This document shows positions 36,678 to 45,820 of a DNA stretch of 64,000 nucleotides, piece after piece; position 1 is the first letter of the stretch, and the number at the start of each line of letters is the position of its first letter. Under the pieces are notes generated by a model, which was not told the DNA's origin, ran no database searches, and worked only from the letters and a program-made list of their open reading frames with translations. The DNA lies in contig JAQCBT010000007.1 of the NCBI GenBank assembly GCA_027621405.1, positions 62,001 to 126,000 on the forward strand, given 5' to 3'. The stretch is from Pseudomonadota bacterium. Its GTDB lineage: Bacteria; Pseudomonadota; Gammaproteobacteria; Pseudomonadales; Pseudohongiellaceae. The position numbers and the translations under genes are program-made.

Positions 36678-37661
36678 CTATATTGAGATCGAATCCATGT
36701 AATTCAAGAGTTTATCGATGGATTTAGCAGGCGACTCGCTGAGTGTTAGTAAGTCGGGCCAGCTGCGAAGCCAGGTCAATTGACGCTTCGCAAGCTGCCG
36801 GGTGGCAATGATACTCCTTTCCACCATCCCGTCATAGCCTATTTCACCATCCAGGTATTGCCAGACCTGCCTGTAACCCACTGATTTTATTGAGGGAAGT
36901 ATTTCGTGGAGGTCTTCACGCTCATGCAGACGGGACACCTCATCCACCAGACCCTGCTGCAGCATGCCGTGAAAGCGACTGGCTATCCGCCCGTGCAGTT
37001 GCGCCCGATCGGCGGGCTGGATCGCAAAGAAATGCAACTTGAACGGTAGCAGTGGCTGCCCTTCTTCCAGGGATTGCTGCTCCAATTGGTGGTGTTCGGT
37101 CATGGATCGCCCGGATACCAGATATACCTCCAGGGCTCTCTGCAGCCTTTGCGGGTCGTTCGGATGAATTCGCTCGGCGGCCAGGGGGTCCACTTCTGCC
37201 AGGCGGGCGTGCACCTGCTCCCAGCCTTCACTTTCGGCTAGCGCCTCTATCTGCTGCCTGACTTCCGGGTCGGCATCGGGCATATCCGCCAGTCCATCCC
37301 TGAGCACCCTGAAGTAGAGCATGGTGCCGCCGACCAGCAATGGAATTTTACCCAGCTCATGAGCCGTCCTGATCTCGTGGATCGCGTCCCCACGGAATTC
37401 CGACGCACTATAAGGCTCCGCTGGATCGCGGATGTCGATCAGACGGTGAGGGTATTGTTCGAGCATTTCGGGTCCAGGTTTCCCGGTGCCGATATCCATG
37501 CCGCGATAGACCTGGGCCGAGTCCACACTAATGATCTGGAAGTCCCGATGGGAGTAGAGCTCCATGGCCAGCGCTGTCTTGCCGGATGCGGTGGGGCCCA
37601 TGATGCAGATCACGTCAGGCGGGGCGCTGTGCTGGCTCGGTTGTGTGCTGTCGCGATCCAT
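36678..37661 (-). CDS. miaA: tRNA dimethylallyltransferase MiaA
   Basis: A 327-residue enzyme adding the isopentenyl group to A37 of tRNAs that read U-starting codons. P-loop [27 protein letters not shown], the catalytic-region segment [17 protein letters not shown] and the C-terminal [18 protein letters not shown]. Length is typical (316-325). The upstream spacer to mutL carries a four-copy motif array. Confidence 0.97.
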   Translation of the reverse strand: MDRDSTQPSQHSAPPDVICIMGPTASGKTALAMELYSHRDFQIISVDSAQVYRGMDIGTGKPGPEMLEQYPHRLIDIRDPAEPYSASEFRGDAIHEIRTAHELGKIPLLVGGTMLYFRVLRDGLADMPDADPEVRQQIEALAESEGWEQVHARLAEVDPLAAERIHPNDPQRLQRALEVYLVSGRSMTEHHQLEQQSLEEGQPLLPFKLHFFAIQPADRAQLHGRIASRFHGMLQQGLVDEVSRLHEREDLHEILPSIKSVGYRQVWQYLDGEIGYDGMVERSIIATRQLAKRQLTWLRSWPDLLTLSESPAKSIDKLLNYMDSISI

Positions 37662-37747
37662 GGGCTTTGCTTGCAGGTAGTTGCGTCTGACCGATCGGAA
37701 TGGGTGCAGATAGTTGAGTTTACTTGGGTTTCTCGCCGGATATTAGT

Positions 37748-37834
37748 TGGGTGTCCTGCAAATCTTTAGTTGGGTGTCCTGGAAAAATTAGATGGGTGTC
37801 CTACAAATGCTCTGAAAAAATTAGATGGGTGTCC
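37748..37834 (+). repeat. Four-copy TGGGTGTCCT array between mutL and miaA
   Basis: Plus-strand copies at 37748-37756, 37771-37779, 37793-37801 and 37826-37834, spaced 23, 22 and 33 bp. The last two are within a near-perfect 33-bp tandem repeat (with TTAGATGGGTGTCCTACAAA). The array ends about 25 bp from the mutL stop at 37859 and fills the mutL-miaA gap. It is too short and irregular for CRISPR. Confidence 0.9.
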
Positions 37835-37858
37835 TACAAATGCTCCAAATGATGGCGC

Positions 37859-39706
37859 TTATTGGCCGCGGAGGAAGAGTTTGTCGAGGTCGCTGAGGCT
37901 CTGGTAGATCCAGGTGGGGCGGCCGTGATTGCATTGACCGCTGCGCTCGGTTGCTTCCATGTCACGTAGCAAGGCGTTCATTTCCGGGATGGTGAGGTGG
38001 CGATTGGCTCGCACCGAGCCGTGGCAGGCCATGGTGGAAAGGAGCTCGTCCTGATGGGCGAGGATACGCTCGCTGGTTCCATATTCGATGAGATCAGAAA
38101 TGACATCCCGCACCAATTGCTCAACATTGGAATCTTTCAGGATAGAGGGCACCTGTCGCACGACAATCGATTCGCTGGCTACCCGTTCCAGCTCTACGCC
38201 ATATTGCAGAAGTGTCTCGTGATGTTCTTCGACGCAGTCGGCTTCCGACTGGCTCACCGCAACGGACACTGGCACCAACAAGGGCTGCATCTTTAGTTCT
38301 TCATTCTGGCAGGCCAGTTTCATCCGCTCATACGTGATCCGCTCGTGGGCCGCATGCATGTCCACCACAATCAAGCCTTCCTTGTTCTGGGCGAGTATAT
38401 AGATGCCGTGTAGCTGTGCGATCGCGTAGCCGAGCGGGGGTACTTCCTCGTCATGCTCGCTGAGCTTCCCAAGAGCGACCATCTGCGCCTGGATCCGCTT
38501 AGCCGATACGGTACCGCGGTCACCCGGATAGTAATTTGTGACACGTGGCTCTGAAAGTGAAGTGTCCAGCTTGTATGACTCCTGCAACCTCAGCGCTGCC
38601 TGACTGCCTTCGCTATTGAATACTTGTGCAGCCCCTGGGTTCATCGGCGTAGCATCATATCCTGTACGATCCTGAGTGACGGTCGGGTCGATAGACGGAC
38701 GCACTTCCGCCAGCGCTTTATGCAGGGCACTGAACAGGAAATCATGCACTAGTCGACTGTCCCTGAATCGCACCTCATGTTTTGTTGGATGTACATTCAC
38801 ATCCACAGCGGCAGGGTCCAGTTCCAGATAAAGCACATAGGCCGGATGGCGGCCATGGAACAGCACGTCCCGATAGGCCTGCTTGATCGCATGGGCTACC
38901 AGCTTGTCACGAATGGTGCGCCCGTTGACATAGAAATACTGCAGATCAGCCTGGCTCCGTGAGAAAGTCGGCAGGCTCACCCAGCCCCACAGGCGCAACC
39001 CCGCACGTTCTACATCGATCGCCACAGCGTTCTCTATAAACGCCGGCCCACACACGAGGCCAACCCTGCGCTGCTTCTCGGCATCTGAATTCGCTGCCAG
39101 CAGCTGGTGTACGGCGCGATTATTGTGACTGAGATTGAACTGCACATCGAAGCGACTGAGAGCCAGCCGCTTCACCACTTCGTCGATGCGACTGTATTCA
39201 GTCTTCTCGGTCTTGAGGAATTTCTTCCGCGCGGGTGTATTGAAAAAAAGATCACGCACTTCCACCGTTGTCCCCTGAGGATGGGCGACCGGTTTGATGC
39301 AGGCCTTCATATCCTGGCCATCATTCTGCACTTGCCAGCCAGTTGAATCCGGTTCGGCAACGGCCTTCGACTGCATCACCAGATGGGAGACCGAGCTGAT
39401 GCTGGCGAGTGCCTCGCCACGGAAACCCAGACTGCCGATGCGCTCCAGGTCCTCGAGCTCGACGATCTTGCTGGTGGCATGCCGCGACAAGGCCAGGGCG
39501 AGGTCGTCTTTCACGATACCGCCGCCATTGTCTTTCACTTTCATCAGCTTGACACCGCCCTGCTCCACATCGATGTCGAGACGGGTTGCGCCGGCATCCA
39601 GGCTATTCTCCAGCAGCTCCTTGATTACCGATGCCGGACGCTCAACCACTTCACCGGCTGCAATCTGGTTGGCGAGCCGCTGGCTGAGAAGATTGATACG
39701 CTGCAT
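37859..39706 (-). CDS. mutL: DNA mismatch repair protein MutL
   Basis: A 615-residue MutL. The N-terminal GHKL ATPase has [18 protein letters not shown] and [10 protein letters not shown]; a linker at about 330-430 separates it from the dimerisation domain. At about 449-460 the segment [12 protein letters not shown] resembles the metal-dependent endonuclease motif DQHA-x2-E-x4-E. The C-terminal ACHGSVR and QCNHGRPT segments complete that site. So this is the nicking type of MutL, as in Pseudomonas, not the E. coli MutH-dependent type. The gene is between amiB and miaA. Confidence 0.96.
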   Translation of the reverse strand: MQRINLLSQRLANQIAAGEVVERPASVIKELLENSLDAGATRLDIDVEQGGVKLMKVKDNGGGIVKDDLALALSRHATSKIVELEDLERIGSLGFRGEALASISSVSHLVMQSKAVAEPDSTGWQVQNDGQDMKACIKPVAHPQGTTVEVRDLFFNTPARKKFLKTEKTEYSRIDEVVKRLALSRFDVQFNLSHNNRAVHQLLAANSDAEKQRRVGLVCGPAFIENAVAIDVERAGLRLWGWVSLPTFSRSQADLQYFYVNGRTIRDKLVAHAIKQAYRDVLFHGRHPAYVLYLELDPAAVDVNVHPTKHEVRFRDSRLVHDFLFSALHKALAEVRPSIDPTVTQDRTGYDATPMNPGAAQVFNSEGSQAALRLQESYKLDTSLSEPRVTNYYPGDRGTVSAKRIQAQMVALGKLSEHDEEVPPLGYAIAQLHGIYILAQNKEGLIVVDMHAAHERITYERMKLACQNEELKMQPLLVPVSVAVSQSEADCVEEHHETLLQYGVELERVASESIVVRQVPSILKDSNVEQLVRDVISDLIEYGTSERILAHQDELLSTMACHGSVRANRHLTIPEMNALLRDMEATERSGQCNHGRPTWIYQSLSDLDKLFLRGQ

Positions 39707-39804
39707 GGAGTTCAGGAGAAAAAATCAGGTCGGGTGTGAATGAGCAGGCATTGTAACACCAAGCTGTCGCGGCCGCGGCGTACCGATCGCAGGAATTTAG
39801 CTTG

Positions 39805-41322
39805 CTACAGGGATGGGATCTTGAGGACCTGTCCAACCATGATGCGATCACCACGCAGATCATTGACCTCGCGCAGGCTGTTGAGACTAACCCGGTACAG
39901 CTGGGCGATTTCGGACAAGGTTTCTCCCCGGCGAATCGTGTGCTCCGCGCTGGTGGATGCGGCTCCGCCAGGAATATTCAGTACCTGCCCGATGTGAATG
40001 GTATTACTGCTAAGATTGTTGATAGCCTTCAGTTCGCTCAGGGAAACACCGAAGCGCTGGGCGATGACCGAGAGGCTGTCCCCTCGGCTCACGGTATAGT
40101 TGCCGGGCACTACGCCATTGGCTTTCTGCCAGGCGACCAGGGATCCTTCCGGCGGAGCATCATAGAAATAATTCATGATGCCCTGGGCCATCGCGGATGC
40201 CATGCGCTCCTGGAATCCAGGTGTATTGAGTTTGCGTGCCTCGTCCGGGTTAGTGAGATAACCCGTCTCGATAAGAATCGATGGAATATCTGGCGAGTTC
40301 AATACTTGCAGTGACGCCTGCTGTACCTTGTCACGGCGAATTGTGGTGATGCCGTCCAGGCTCTCCAGTATGCGGGTGCCGGCGATCAGGCTCTGCTCCA
40401 TACTCCAGGCCATCTGCAATGAAACCAGGGTCAGGGCCACATCGTCGTCCAGATTACCCAGGGTCAAGTCTCCGCCAACGCCGCCCAGCAGATCCGAGCT
40501 GTTTTCTTTCGCAGCCACCCTCGCCGAATTTTCCCGGTCGGCACGATCACCGGACAGGGCATAGATGGTCACACCCTTTGCCTGGCTGTTGCGATACCAG
40601 TCGGCATGAATGGCCACGAACAGGTCTGCGCGATGTTGACGGGCGATCTCGGGGCGCCGCTCCAGTTTGACGTAATAGTCCCCCTCCCGAATCATTACTG
40701 GCTTGTAGCCAGGCATGCTGTCGAGCCGGTTATAGAGTGCCTTCGAAATCGCCAGGGTTACGGTCTTCTCTTTCAGGCGTCCATCGTGAGCGATTGAACC
40801 CGGGTCTTCTCCACCATGCCCGGCGGAGATGGCCACCACGATGTCACGCTTCTGATTTGAAAGGTCTGGTAAATCTTGCGTCTTTGGCGGTTGGCTGCTG
40901 CTAGCCGTCGCCGGCGCAGGCTCCAGGTCATAGAGATCGACCACGAGCCGGTTACCGAATTCGCTATTAGGTTCGAGGGTAAAACTGGACGGCTTCACCT
41001 GCTGCTTCATGTCCAGCACGATTCGCAGATCATTGCCGTTGCGGACGCCGCTGCGCACGTCGGCGATCGGGCTACCAGTGAAATCCAGGCCATCGAATTC
41101 ATTGCTCGTGCTGGAGTCTTCCACGTCGATGACGATGCGAAACGGGTTGTCCAGGGAGAAAAGCTGGTAGCTGGCTGAGGAACTGAGGTCAAATACCAGG
41201 CGGGTGTGGTCTGGCGCCCGCCACATGCGCAGGTCTTCCACTTCCGCGGCCATGGCGTGCGAAGCCAGCAGCGATGCTGACCCGGACAGACAAATTAACT
41301 GTAACCAGCGTTGGATAGTCAT
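39805..41322 (-). CDS. amiB: N-acetylmuramoyl-L-alanine amidase AmiB-type with two LysM
   Basis: A 505-residue exported cell-wall amidase that splits septal peptidoglycan. Signal peptide (ending SHAMA), AMIN domain at about 27-125, then an amidase_3 catalytic domain with zinc ligands in ISAGHGGEDPG, an ETGYLTN-type Glu and the HADWYR His. Two LysM repeats close the protein at about 410-455 and 460-503 (VSRGDSLSVIAQRFGVS and IRRGETLSEIAQLYRVS). EnvC/NlpD-type activation is expected. It lies between tsaE and mutL; a TGGGTGTCC copy lies about 28 bp before the start. Confidence 0.95.
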   Translation of the reverse strand: MTIQRWLQLICLSGSASLLASHAMAAEVEDLRMWRAPDHTRLVFDLSSSASYQLFSLDNPFRIVIDVEDSSTSNEFDGLDFTGSPIADVRSGVRNGNDLRIVLDMKQQVKPSSFTLEPNSEFGNRLVVDLYDLEPAPATASSSQPPKTQDLPDLSNQKRDIVVAISAGHGGEDPGSIAHDGRLKEKTVTLAISKALYNRLDSMPGYKPVMIREGDYYVKLERRPEIARQHRADLFVAIHADWYRNSQAKGVTIYALSGDRADRENSARVAAKENSSDLLGGVGGDLTLGNLDDDVALTLVSLQMAWSMEQSLIAGTRILESLDGITTIRRDKVQQASLQVLNSPDIPSILIETGYLTNPDEARKLNTPGFQERMASAMAQGIMNYFYDAPPEGSLVAWQKANGVVPGNYTVSRGDSLSVIAQRFGVSLSELKAINNLSSNTIHIGQVLNIPGGAASTSAEHTIRRGETLSEIAQLYRVSLNSLREVNDLRGDRIMVGQVLKIPSL

Positions 41323-41350
41323 CTACGGAGAACTGTGCCCGAAATTTAAA

Positions 41351-41495
41351 TGGGTGTCCTTTAACTCACCCTTCCGATTCACCCACGATTTTTTAATGGG
41401 TGTCCTCTATTTACTTGCTAAAAATTCCACTCGATACTCTGTGAAGGCAGACCCGAATTCCCTCCAAATTTAGTCCGGATTTAAAGTGGGTGTCC
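41351..41495 (+). repeat. Three TGGGTGTCCT motif copies between tsaE and amiB
   Basis: Plus-strand copies at 41351-41359, 41397-41405 and 41487-41495 in the 256-bp gap between the amiB start and the tsaE stop. Each is in an AT-rich context (TTTAAATGGGTGTCCT and TTTAATGGGTGTCCTCT). Nothing else is seen in the gap. Confidence 0.88.
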
Positions 41496-41578
41496 TCTAA
41501 ATTGGCCTTTATTGGTGCAGGTTTTGGGGTGATTCGCCAAATTTTGCCCACAGTTCGCATTGTCTATAGATTTCGGCC

Positions 41579-42097
41579 TTAACCCCACAATCTTTTGGCC
41601 ACGGAGTCGCCTTTTTCCGAGAGTATTTGACAGCTCACGGTGCGGGCTGTTCCGGTGCCGGAGAGATTCAGCACGAGATCGGCGTTCGGGATCAGTCCCT
41701 TTCCGCGATCCGCCCACTCCACGATACACAGGTTTTCCGGTTTGAAGTAGTCGTCGATACCGAGATAGGCAACTTCTTCCGGGTCGCCCAGGCGATAGAG
41801 ATCGAAGTGATATATCTTGCAGTGAAGGAACTCGTACGGTTCCACCAGGGTGTAGGTAGGACTCTTTACCGCGCCGGTGAAGCCGAAACCACGCATGATA
41901 CCGCGGGTGAGCGTGGTCTTGCCGGCACCGAGGTCCCCGGTGAGGTGAATCACACCACCCACGATGGGCGCACCCAATTCCGCCGAGTCGGCATCCAGTT
42001 TGAAATCCGGATCGACAAAGAATGCGCGGGCCAGCCGCTGGCCAAACTTCAGGGGCGCGGCCTCATTCTCCAGTTGTAGTTCGACTGTGTTGCTCAT
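41579..42097 (-). CDS. tsaE: tRNA N6-threonylcarbamoyladenosine synthesis ATPase TsaE
   Basis: A 172-residue ATPase from ATG 42097 (MSNTVELQLENEAAPLKFGQ). It has Walker A TGDLGAGKTTLTRGIMRGFG, VKSPTYTLVEPY, the YHFDLYRL segment and the IVEWADRG motif. It works with TsaB/D/C to make t6A37 in tRNA. The open frame extends upstream into the next gene but without family similarity. Spacing to the NAD(P)HX repair gene is 23 bp. Confidence 0.95.
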   Translation of the reverse strand: MSNTVELQLENEAAPLKFGQRLARAFFVDPDFKLDADSAELGAPIVGGVIHLTGDLGAGKTTLTRGIMRGFGFTGAVKSPTYTLVEPYEFLHCKIYHFDLYRLGDPEEVAYLGIDDYFKPENLCIVEWADRGKGLIPNADLVLNLSGTGTARTVSCQILSEKGDSVAKRLWG

Positions 42098-42120
42098 GTT
42101 GATGGTCGAGTTCGCTGCAG

Positions 42121-43686
42121 CTAGCCAGCGGGGGGATTGACCAGCCTCCGAATCTCCGGCAGCAGATCGGTAGCCAGCAGACCGCGCTGACCCTCGGTCG
42201 CGGCGAGATCCGCGGCTTCGCCATGAATACAGGCTGCCGCCTGTAAGGCCGTGACCAACGGCAATCCCTGGGCCAGAAAGCTGCCGCTGAGCCCGGCCAG
42301 CACATCGCCCATACCACCACTGGCCATGCCGGCATTGCCTTCGGTGCAAAGCAGAATTGCGCGCTGCGCATTCCCGCCACAGATCAGGCTGCCAAAGCCC
42401 TTGAGCAGGCAGGCACCGCCCCATTTCTCCTGCAGGTTGGCGATGGCGGCAAAGCGATCGGCTTGTATTTCGTCCCTACCGATACCCAAAAGGGTTGCCG
42501 CCTCACCAGGGTGAGGAGTAAGTATCCAGTTGTCCCTCTTTAATGAGGTTTGGCCATTGTCCTTCTCACTCAACAGATTCAGGCCATCGGCATCGACCAC
42601 CAGCGGTGTGTCATTAGCAATCTGAGCGGACAGGGCGCGCTGCAATTGCTGCCGTGACCAATTGCTTCTTCCCAGTCCGGGCCCAACGACTATAGCGGTC
42701 GCTCGGTCGAGCAGGGCAGTAATCGCTTCCTCATTGCCACCATTATCTTCCGTGCCTAACACCATCAGTTCCGGACGGCGTGACAGCAAGGCCGGACGAT
42801 GGTCGCTGCGGGTGAGTACACTGACCAGTCCGGCCCCACCGCGCAGGGCCGCTTCTGCGGCCATCAGCACAGCACCGCCCATGCCATGATCGCCACCGAT
42901 TACCAGCACATGGCCAAAATCCCCCTTGTGACAGGCAGGCATTCTGGGAGCAAAGAGTCGGGTGACATCGTTGATGTCGATGCGCTGCACCGGTGTGCGT
43001 GGGGCGTGCGGGTGGTCAAACACCTGCGCAGGAATATCCAGGTCCGAATAGAGAAGCGTACCCGTGAAATTGGCAGCGAGGCCAGTCAACAGGCCCTGCT
43101 TCATGCCGATGAAAGTGCCTGTGAGATCCGCCTGCACTGCAGCGCCTAGCGGCATACCGGTATTGGCGGAGAGTCCGGAGGGTATATCCAGCGCAAGCAC
43201 GGGAAGACTGCAGTCATTGATCAGATCGATGGCGGCGCGATAATCGCCTTCCACATCCCGATCGAGGCCAGTGCCAAGCAGCGCATCAACGACTACGGTG
43301 TAACCCGCTGCGTTCCATTCCCCATCCAGATCCTGCAATCTCACAACGGAAACGCCCTTCTCCAGCGCCCATTTCCAGGCACGGCGAGCGTCAGCTTTGA
43401 GCCGGGCAGGATCGACCAGGGTGACCACCTCTGCGGACAATCCCTGATCCCTGGCCAGGCCAGCAACGATATAGCCATCGCCACCGTTATTGCCCGCCCC
43501 GCAGAAACACACCACCCGGCGCGCCTCGGGCCAGCGATCCAGCAGCGCCTGGAAACTCACCAGCCCGGCCCGACGCATCAGGGTGAATCCCTCGATCTGA
43601 AAATCATCGATAGCCACGCGGTCAAGCTGCTGCACCTGGGCGGCCTGATAGAGAGCGCGGGGGAATCTGGCGCTGAGCTGTGCCAT
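42121..43686 (-). CDS. nnr: Bifunctional NAD(P)H-hydrate epimerase/dehydratase
   Basis: A 521-residue fusion repairing hydrated NAD(P)H. The N-terminal YjeF_N epimerase (residues 1 to about 220) has FCGAGNNGGDGYIVAGLA, and the C-terminal ribokinase-like ADP-dependent dehydratase has KGDFGHVLVIGGDHGMGGA, LTPHPGEAATLLG and the GNAGMASGGMGDVLAGLSG active-site loop. It is directly upstream of tsaE, as in E. coli (yjeF-yjeE). Confidence 0.95.
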   Translation of the reverse strand: MAQLSARFPRALYQAAQVQQLDRVAIDDFQIEGFTLMRRAGLVSFQALLDRWPEARRVVCFCGAGNNGGDGYIVAGLARDQGLSAEVVTLVDPARLKADARRAWKWALEKGVSVVRLQDLDGEWNAAGYTVVVDALLGTGLDRDVEGDYRAAIDLINDCSLPVLALDIPSGLSANTGMPLGAAVQADLTGTFIGMKQGLLTGLAANFTGTLLYSDLDIPAQVFDHPHAPRTPVQRIDINDVTRLFAPRMPACHKGDFGHVLVIGGDHGMGGAVLMAAEAALRGGAGLVSVLTRSDHRPALLSRRPELMVLGTEDNGGNEEAITALLDRATAIVVGPGLGRSNWSRQQLQRALSAQIANDTPLVVDADGLNLLSEKDNGQTSLKRDNWILTPHPGEAATLLGIGRDEIQADRFAAIANLQEKWGGACLLKGFGSLICGGNAQRAILLCTEGNAGMASGGMGDVLAGLSGSFLAQGLPLVTALQAAACIHGEAADLAATEGQRGLLATDLLPEIRRLVNPPAG

Positions 43687-43688
43687 GT

Positions 43689-44126
43689 CTAATTAAACTT
43701 CTTGATCAAGCGGCGCACCAGGCGCAAGGCCGTTTCCAGTTCTTCGATTGGAATGTCTTCGGTGTTTTCGATGGCCCAGGGATCCTGCACCTCGCGCAGC
43801 ATATTGTAAGTATCTATACCCTGCTCAGTCAGGGTAACCAACAGCGAGCGCTTGTGCTTGGGATTCGGCACATAGGCGAGCAAGCCATCATCCACCATGA
43901 CATCGGTGATACGTTGCACGGCCTGGCGAGACTGGCCCAGCACCCTGGCGATACCCGGCACGGTGAGGCCGGAACTCGACAGTGCGATGGCGCCGATTAC
44001 CTTCCAGCGGGCATGGGTCAGACCGAGTTTCTCGGTCATGGCATCGCCCTCGGAGATCAACAAACCATTGAGCCGAAAAACCGACAACACGAGGTCGAGG
44101 AATAGTACGCGTTTTGGAGAATGCAC
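43689..44126 (-). CDS. MarR-family transcriptional regulator
   Basis: A 145-residue winged-helix regulator: helix-turn-helix core WKVIGAIALSSSGLTVPGIA followed by ARVLGQSRQAVQRITDVMVD and the wing (DGLLAYVPNPKHKRSLLVTL). It ends 2 bp before the start of the NAD(P)HX repair gene, so they may be co-transcribed. It is divergent from the SIMPL gene across a 284-bp gap. Ligand and targets unknown. Confidence 0.9.
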   Translation of the reverse strand: MHSPKRVLFLDLVLSVFRLNGLLISEGDAMTEKLGLTHARWKVIGAIALSSSGLTVPGIARVLGQSRQAVQRITDVMVDDGLLAYVPNPKHKRSLLVTLTEQGIDTYNMLREVQDPWAIENTEDIPIEELETALRLVRRLIKKFN

Positions 44127-44410
44127 TCTTAATCCTATTTAGATCAAACAATCGCCCAGCGACGCCCACTGCCCTGAGGTTCGACAGGCGTTGGCGCCAG
44201 TCACCAACTCTGCGTAACACTGAATCTGCAAGGTCTCTGGCAGCATGTTGTCATTACCAGCCCACGAGGTCAAACAAAGTAGCCAATCAAACTATACGGG
44301 TCCGATCCGCGTCTTAAATAGGAAGCCGGGAAACTGACATCAAGTTAGCATCCCTCAATACCCAGACGCAGTCCGCCACTGCCCAGGCACCATCAACAAG
44401 GACTTACTCT

Positions 44411-45223
44411 ATGCGAAAACAGCGAAACGGATTGATACTATCGGGCACTTTCGGCACCACCTTCCTGATTGCCATGGGCCTCGCCACACCCGTCTTTGCC
44501 CAACCCCAGCTTAGCGGCACACCGGATGAACTGAGGGGCTTCCTCTATCCTCGTGCGAACACGGTCAACATTAGTGGCGAAGCCGAACTCAATGCCTACA
44601 AGGACATCGCCAGAGTCAGCCTGCTGGTCACCACAGAGGCTCGCAACCTCAACCAGGCCATGTCCCTCAACGAGGAACTACGCGGAGACCTCATTACACA
44701 GTTCACTGCGGCAGGTATTCCGGCGGCGGATATCAACAACTCCAAGTTTGCGAGTTCACCCCAATACGGGCTGTTCGGGCGCAATCCCTCGTCCTACGAG
44801 GTAAGTGCAAGACTGGACGTGGAAGTCTCCAGCGAACAGGCACTGCAGCTACTCGCCGCTGCGGCAGACGAATACGATGAAGTGGAATTTGAGCGAGTGG
44901 AGTTCGAACACAGCGAGGAGGAAGCTTTCGAGGATGAGGTGCGGGAACTGGCCCTGCAGGACGTGATGGAGCAGAAAGCCTTCTACGAAGACACCCTGGG
45001 CCTGGAACTCCGCGCCATCAATTTCTTCTATGGCGGCATTCGCCAGATGGCCCGCGCCATGCCAGCTACCCTGGCGATGGAAGAAATGGCCATGGATGCG
45101 GTGGGTGGTCGCACAGCCGCCGCGATAACCTCCGCCCCTGCTGTTGCCCCCAGTTTTGATGAAGTAGAATACCAGACGTCCGTGACGGTGGTGTTCGAAA
45201 TTGTCAGCGAGAGCCAAGACTAA
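44411..45223 (+). CDS. SIMPL-domain (DUF541) exported protein
   Basis: A 270-residue periplasmic protein with a signal peptide (ending PVFAQ). From about residue 48 the SIMPL/DUF541 pattern is visible: NTVNISGEAELNAYKDIARV, then ISN-type ADINNSKFASSPQYG, YEVSARLDVEV and a final beta strand VEYQTSVTVVFEI. A very acidic stretch lies at about 155-180. Family function is uncertain (oxidative stress or membrane protection in BP26/YggE relatives). It overlaps the next gene by 23 bp. Confidence 0.85.
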   Translation: MRKQRNGLILSGTFGTTFLIAMGLATPVFAQPQLSGTPDELRGFLYPRANTVNISGEAELNAYKDIARVSLLVTTEARNLNQAMSLNEELRGDLITQFTAAGIPAADINNSKFASSPQYGLFGRNPSSYEVSARLDVEVSSEQALQLLAAAADEYDEVEFERVEFEHSEEEAFEDEVRELALQDVMEQKAFYEDTLGLELRAINFFYGGIRQMARAMPATLAMEEMAMDAVGGRTAAAITSAPAVAPSFDEVEYQTSVTVVFEIVSESQD

Positions 45224-45746
45224 AAGCGCTGCAATCATCCTGTCCACTCTGCTTGGTCTAGGTGCCCAGCTCAGTCAGGCAGATGCTATTGCCGACGCCG
45301 AACGATTGCTTCGGGTGAGCGAGACTGAGCGTCATTTTCAGTTCGCCGCCCGCAAGCAGACCAGTGACTTGCTGCGCGTCTACTCCGGCATCGTCGCCAT
45401 GTCGGCGAATGTCGAACTCCCCAGGCATATCACCCAGGAAATCGAATCTTGCTACATGCAGGCCTATGCCTGGGACAGATTCGCCGGTGGCATCGCGGAA
45501 ATCCTGGCCCAGCATTTCACCAGCAAGGAATTGCAGTTGCTGACAGATTTCTATCGCAACCGGGGTTTGTCGCCCCAGGACATCGAAAGCTTCAAGCAGG
45601 CGATCACCAAGGCCCGGGGCATCGAAGAACAGACCGCACTGTTCATGTTTAACAGCAGCAACGGTTGCGTCGAACAGGCTTCCCGGGTGATAACTGGCTA
45701 CGTCGACTCCCTGTCTTCGACCGCAGATGACGTGGCCGACGACTAG
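45201..45746 (+). CDS. DUF2059-domain protein
   Basis: A 181-residue protein with an N-terminal signal-like segment (SAAIILSTLLGLGAQLSQA) and a helical C-terminal part containing FAGGIAEILAQHFTSKELQLLTDFYR, which is the DUF2059 signature. The start is a TTG at 45201 inside the end of the SIMPL gene, which suggests translational coupling. Function unknown; such proteins are usually periplasmic. Confidence 0.72.
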   Translation: MSARAKTKSAAIILSTLLGLGAQLSQADAIADAERLLRVSETERHFQFAARKQTSDLLRVYSGIVAMSANVELPRHITQEIESCYMQAYAWDRFAGGIAEILAQHFTSKELQLLTDFYRNRGLSPQDIESFKQAITKARGIEEQTALFMFNSSNGCVEQASRVITGYVDSLSSTADDVADD

Positions 45747-45820
45747 ATGACTATTTGCATGACAGACTACAAGACGAACTACACAAGAAACCGGAACCCG
45801 CGAGCGAGTCTCTCCAGACC

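Noticed and set aside
37744..37850. Possible CRISPR-like array (short repeated motif with spacers)
   Set aside because: The conserved part is only about 10-20 bp, the spacings differ (23, 22, 33 bp), the intervening sequences are related to each other, and no cas genes are present.
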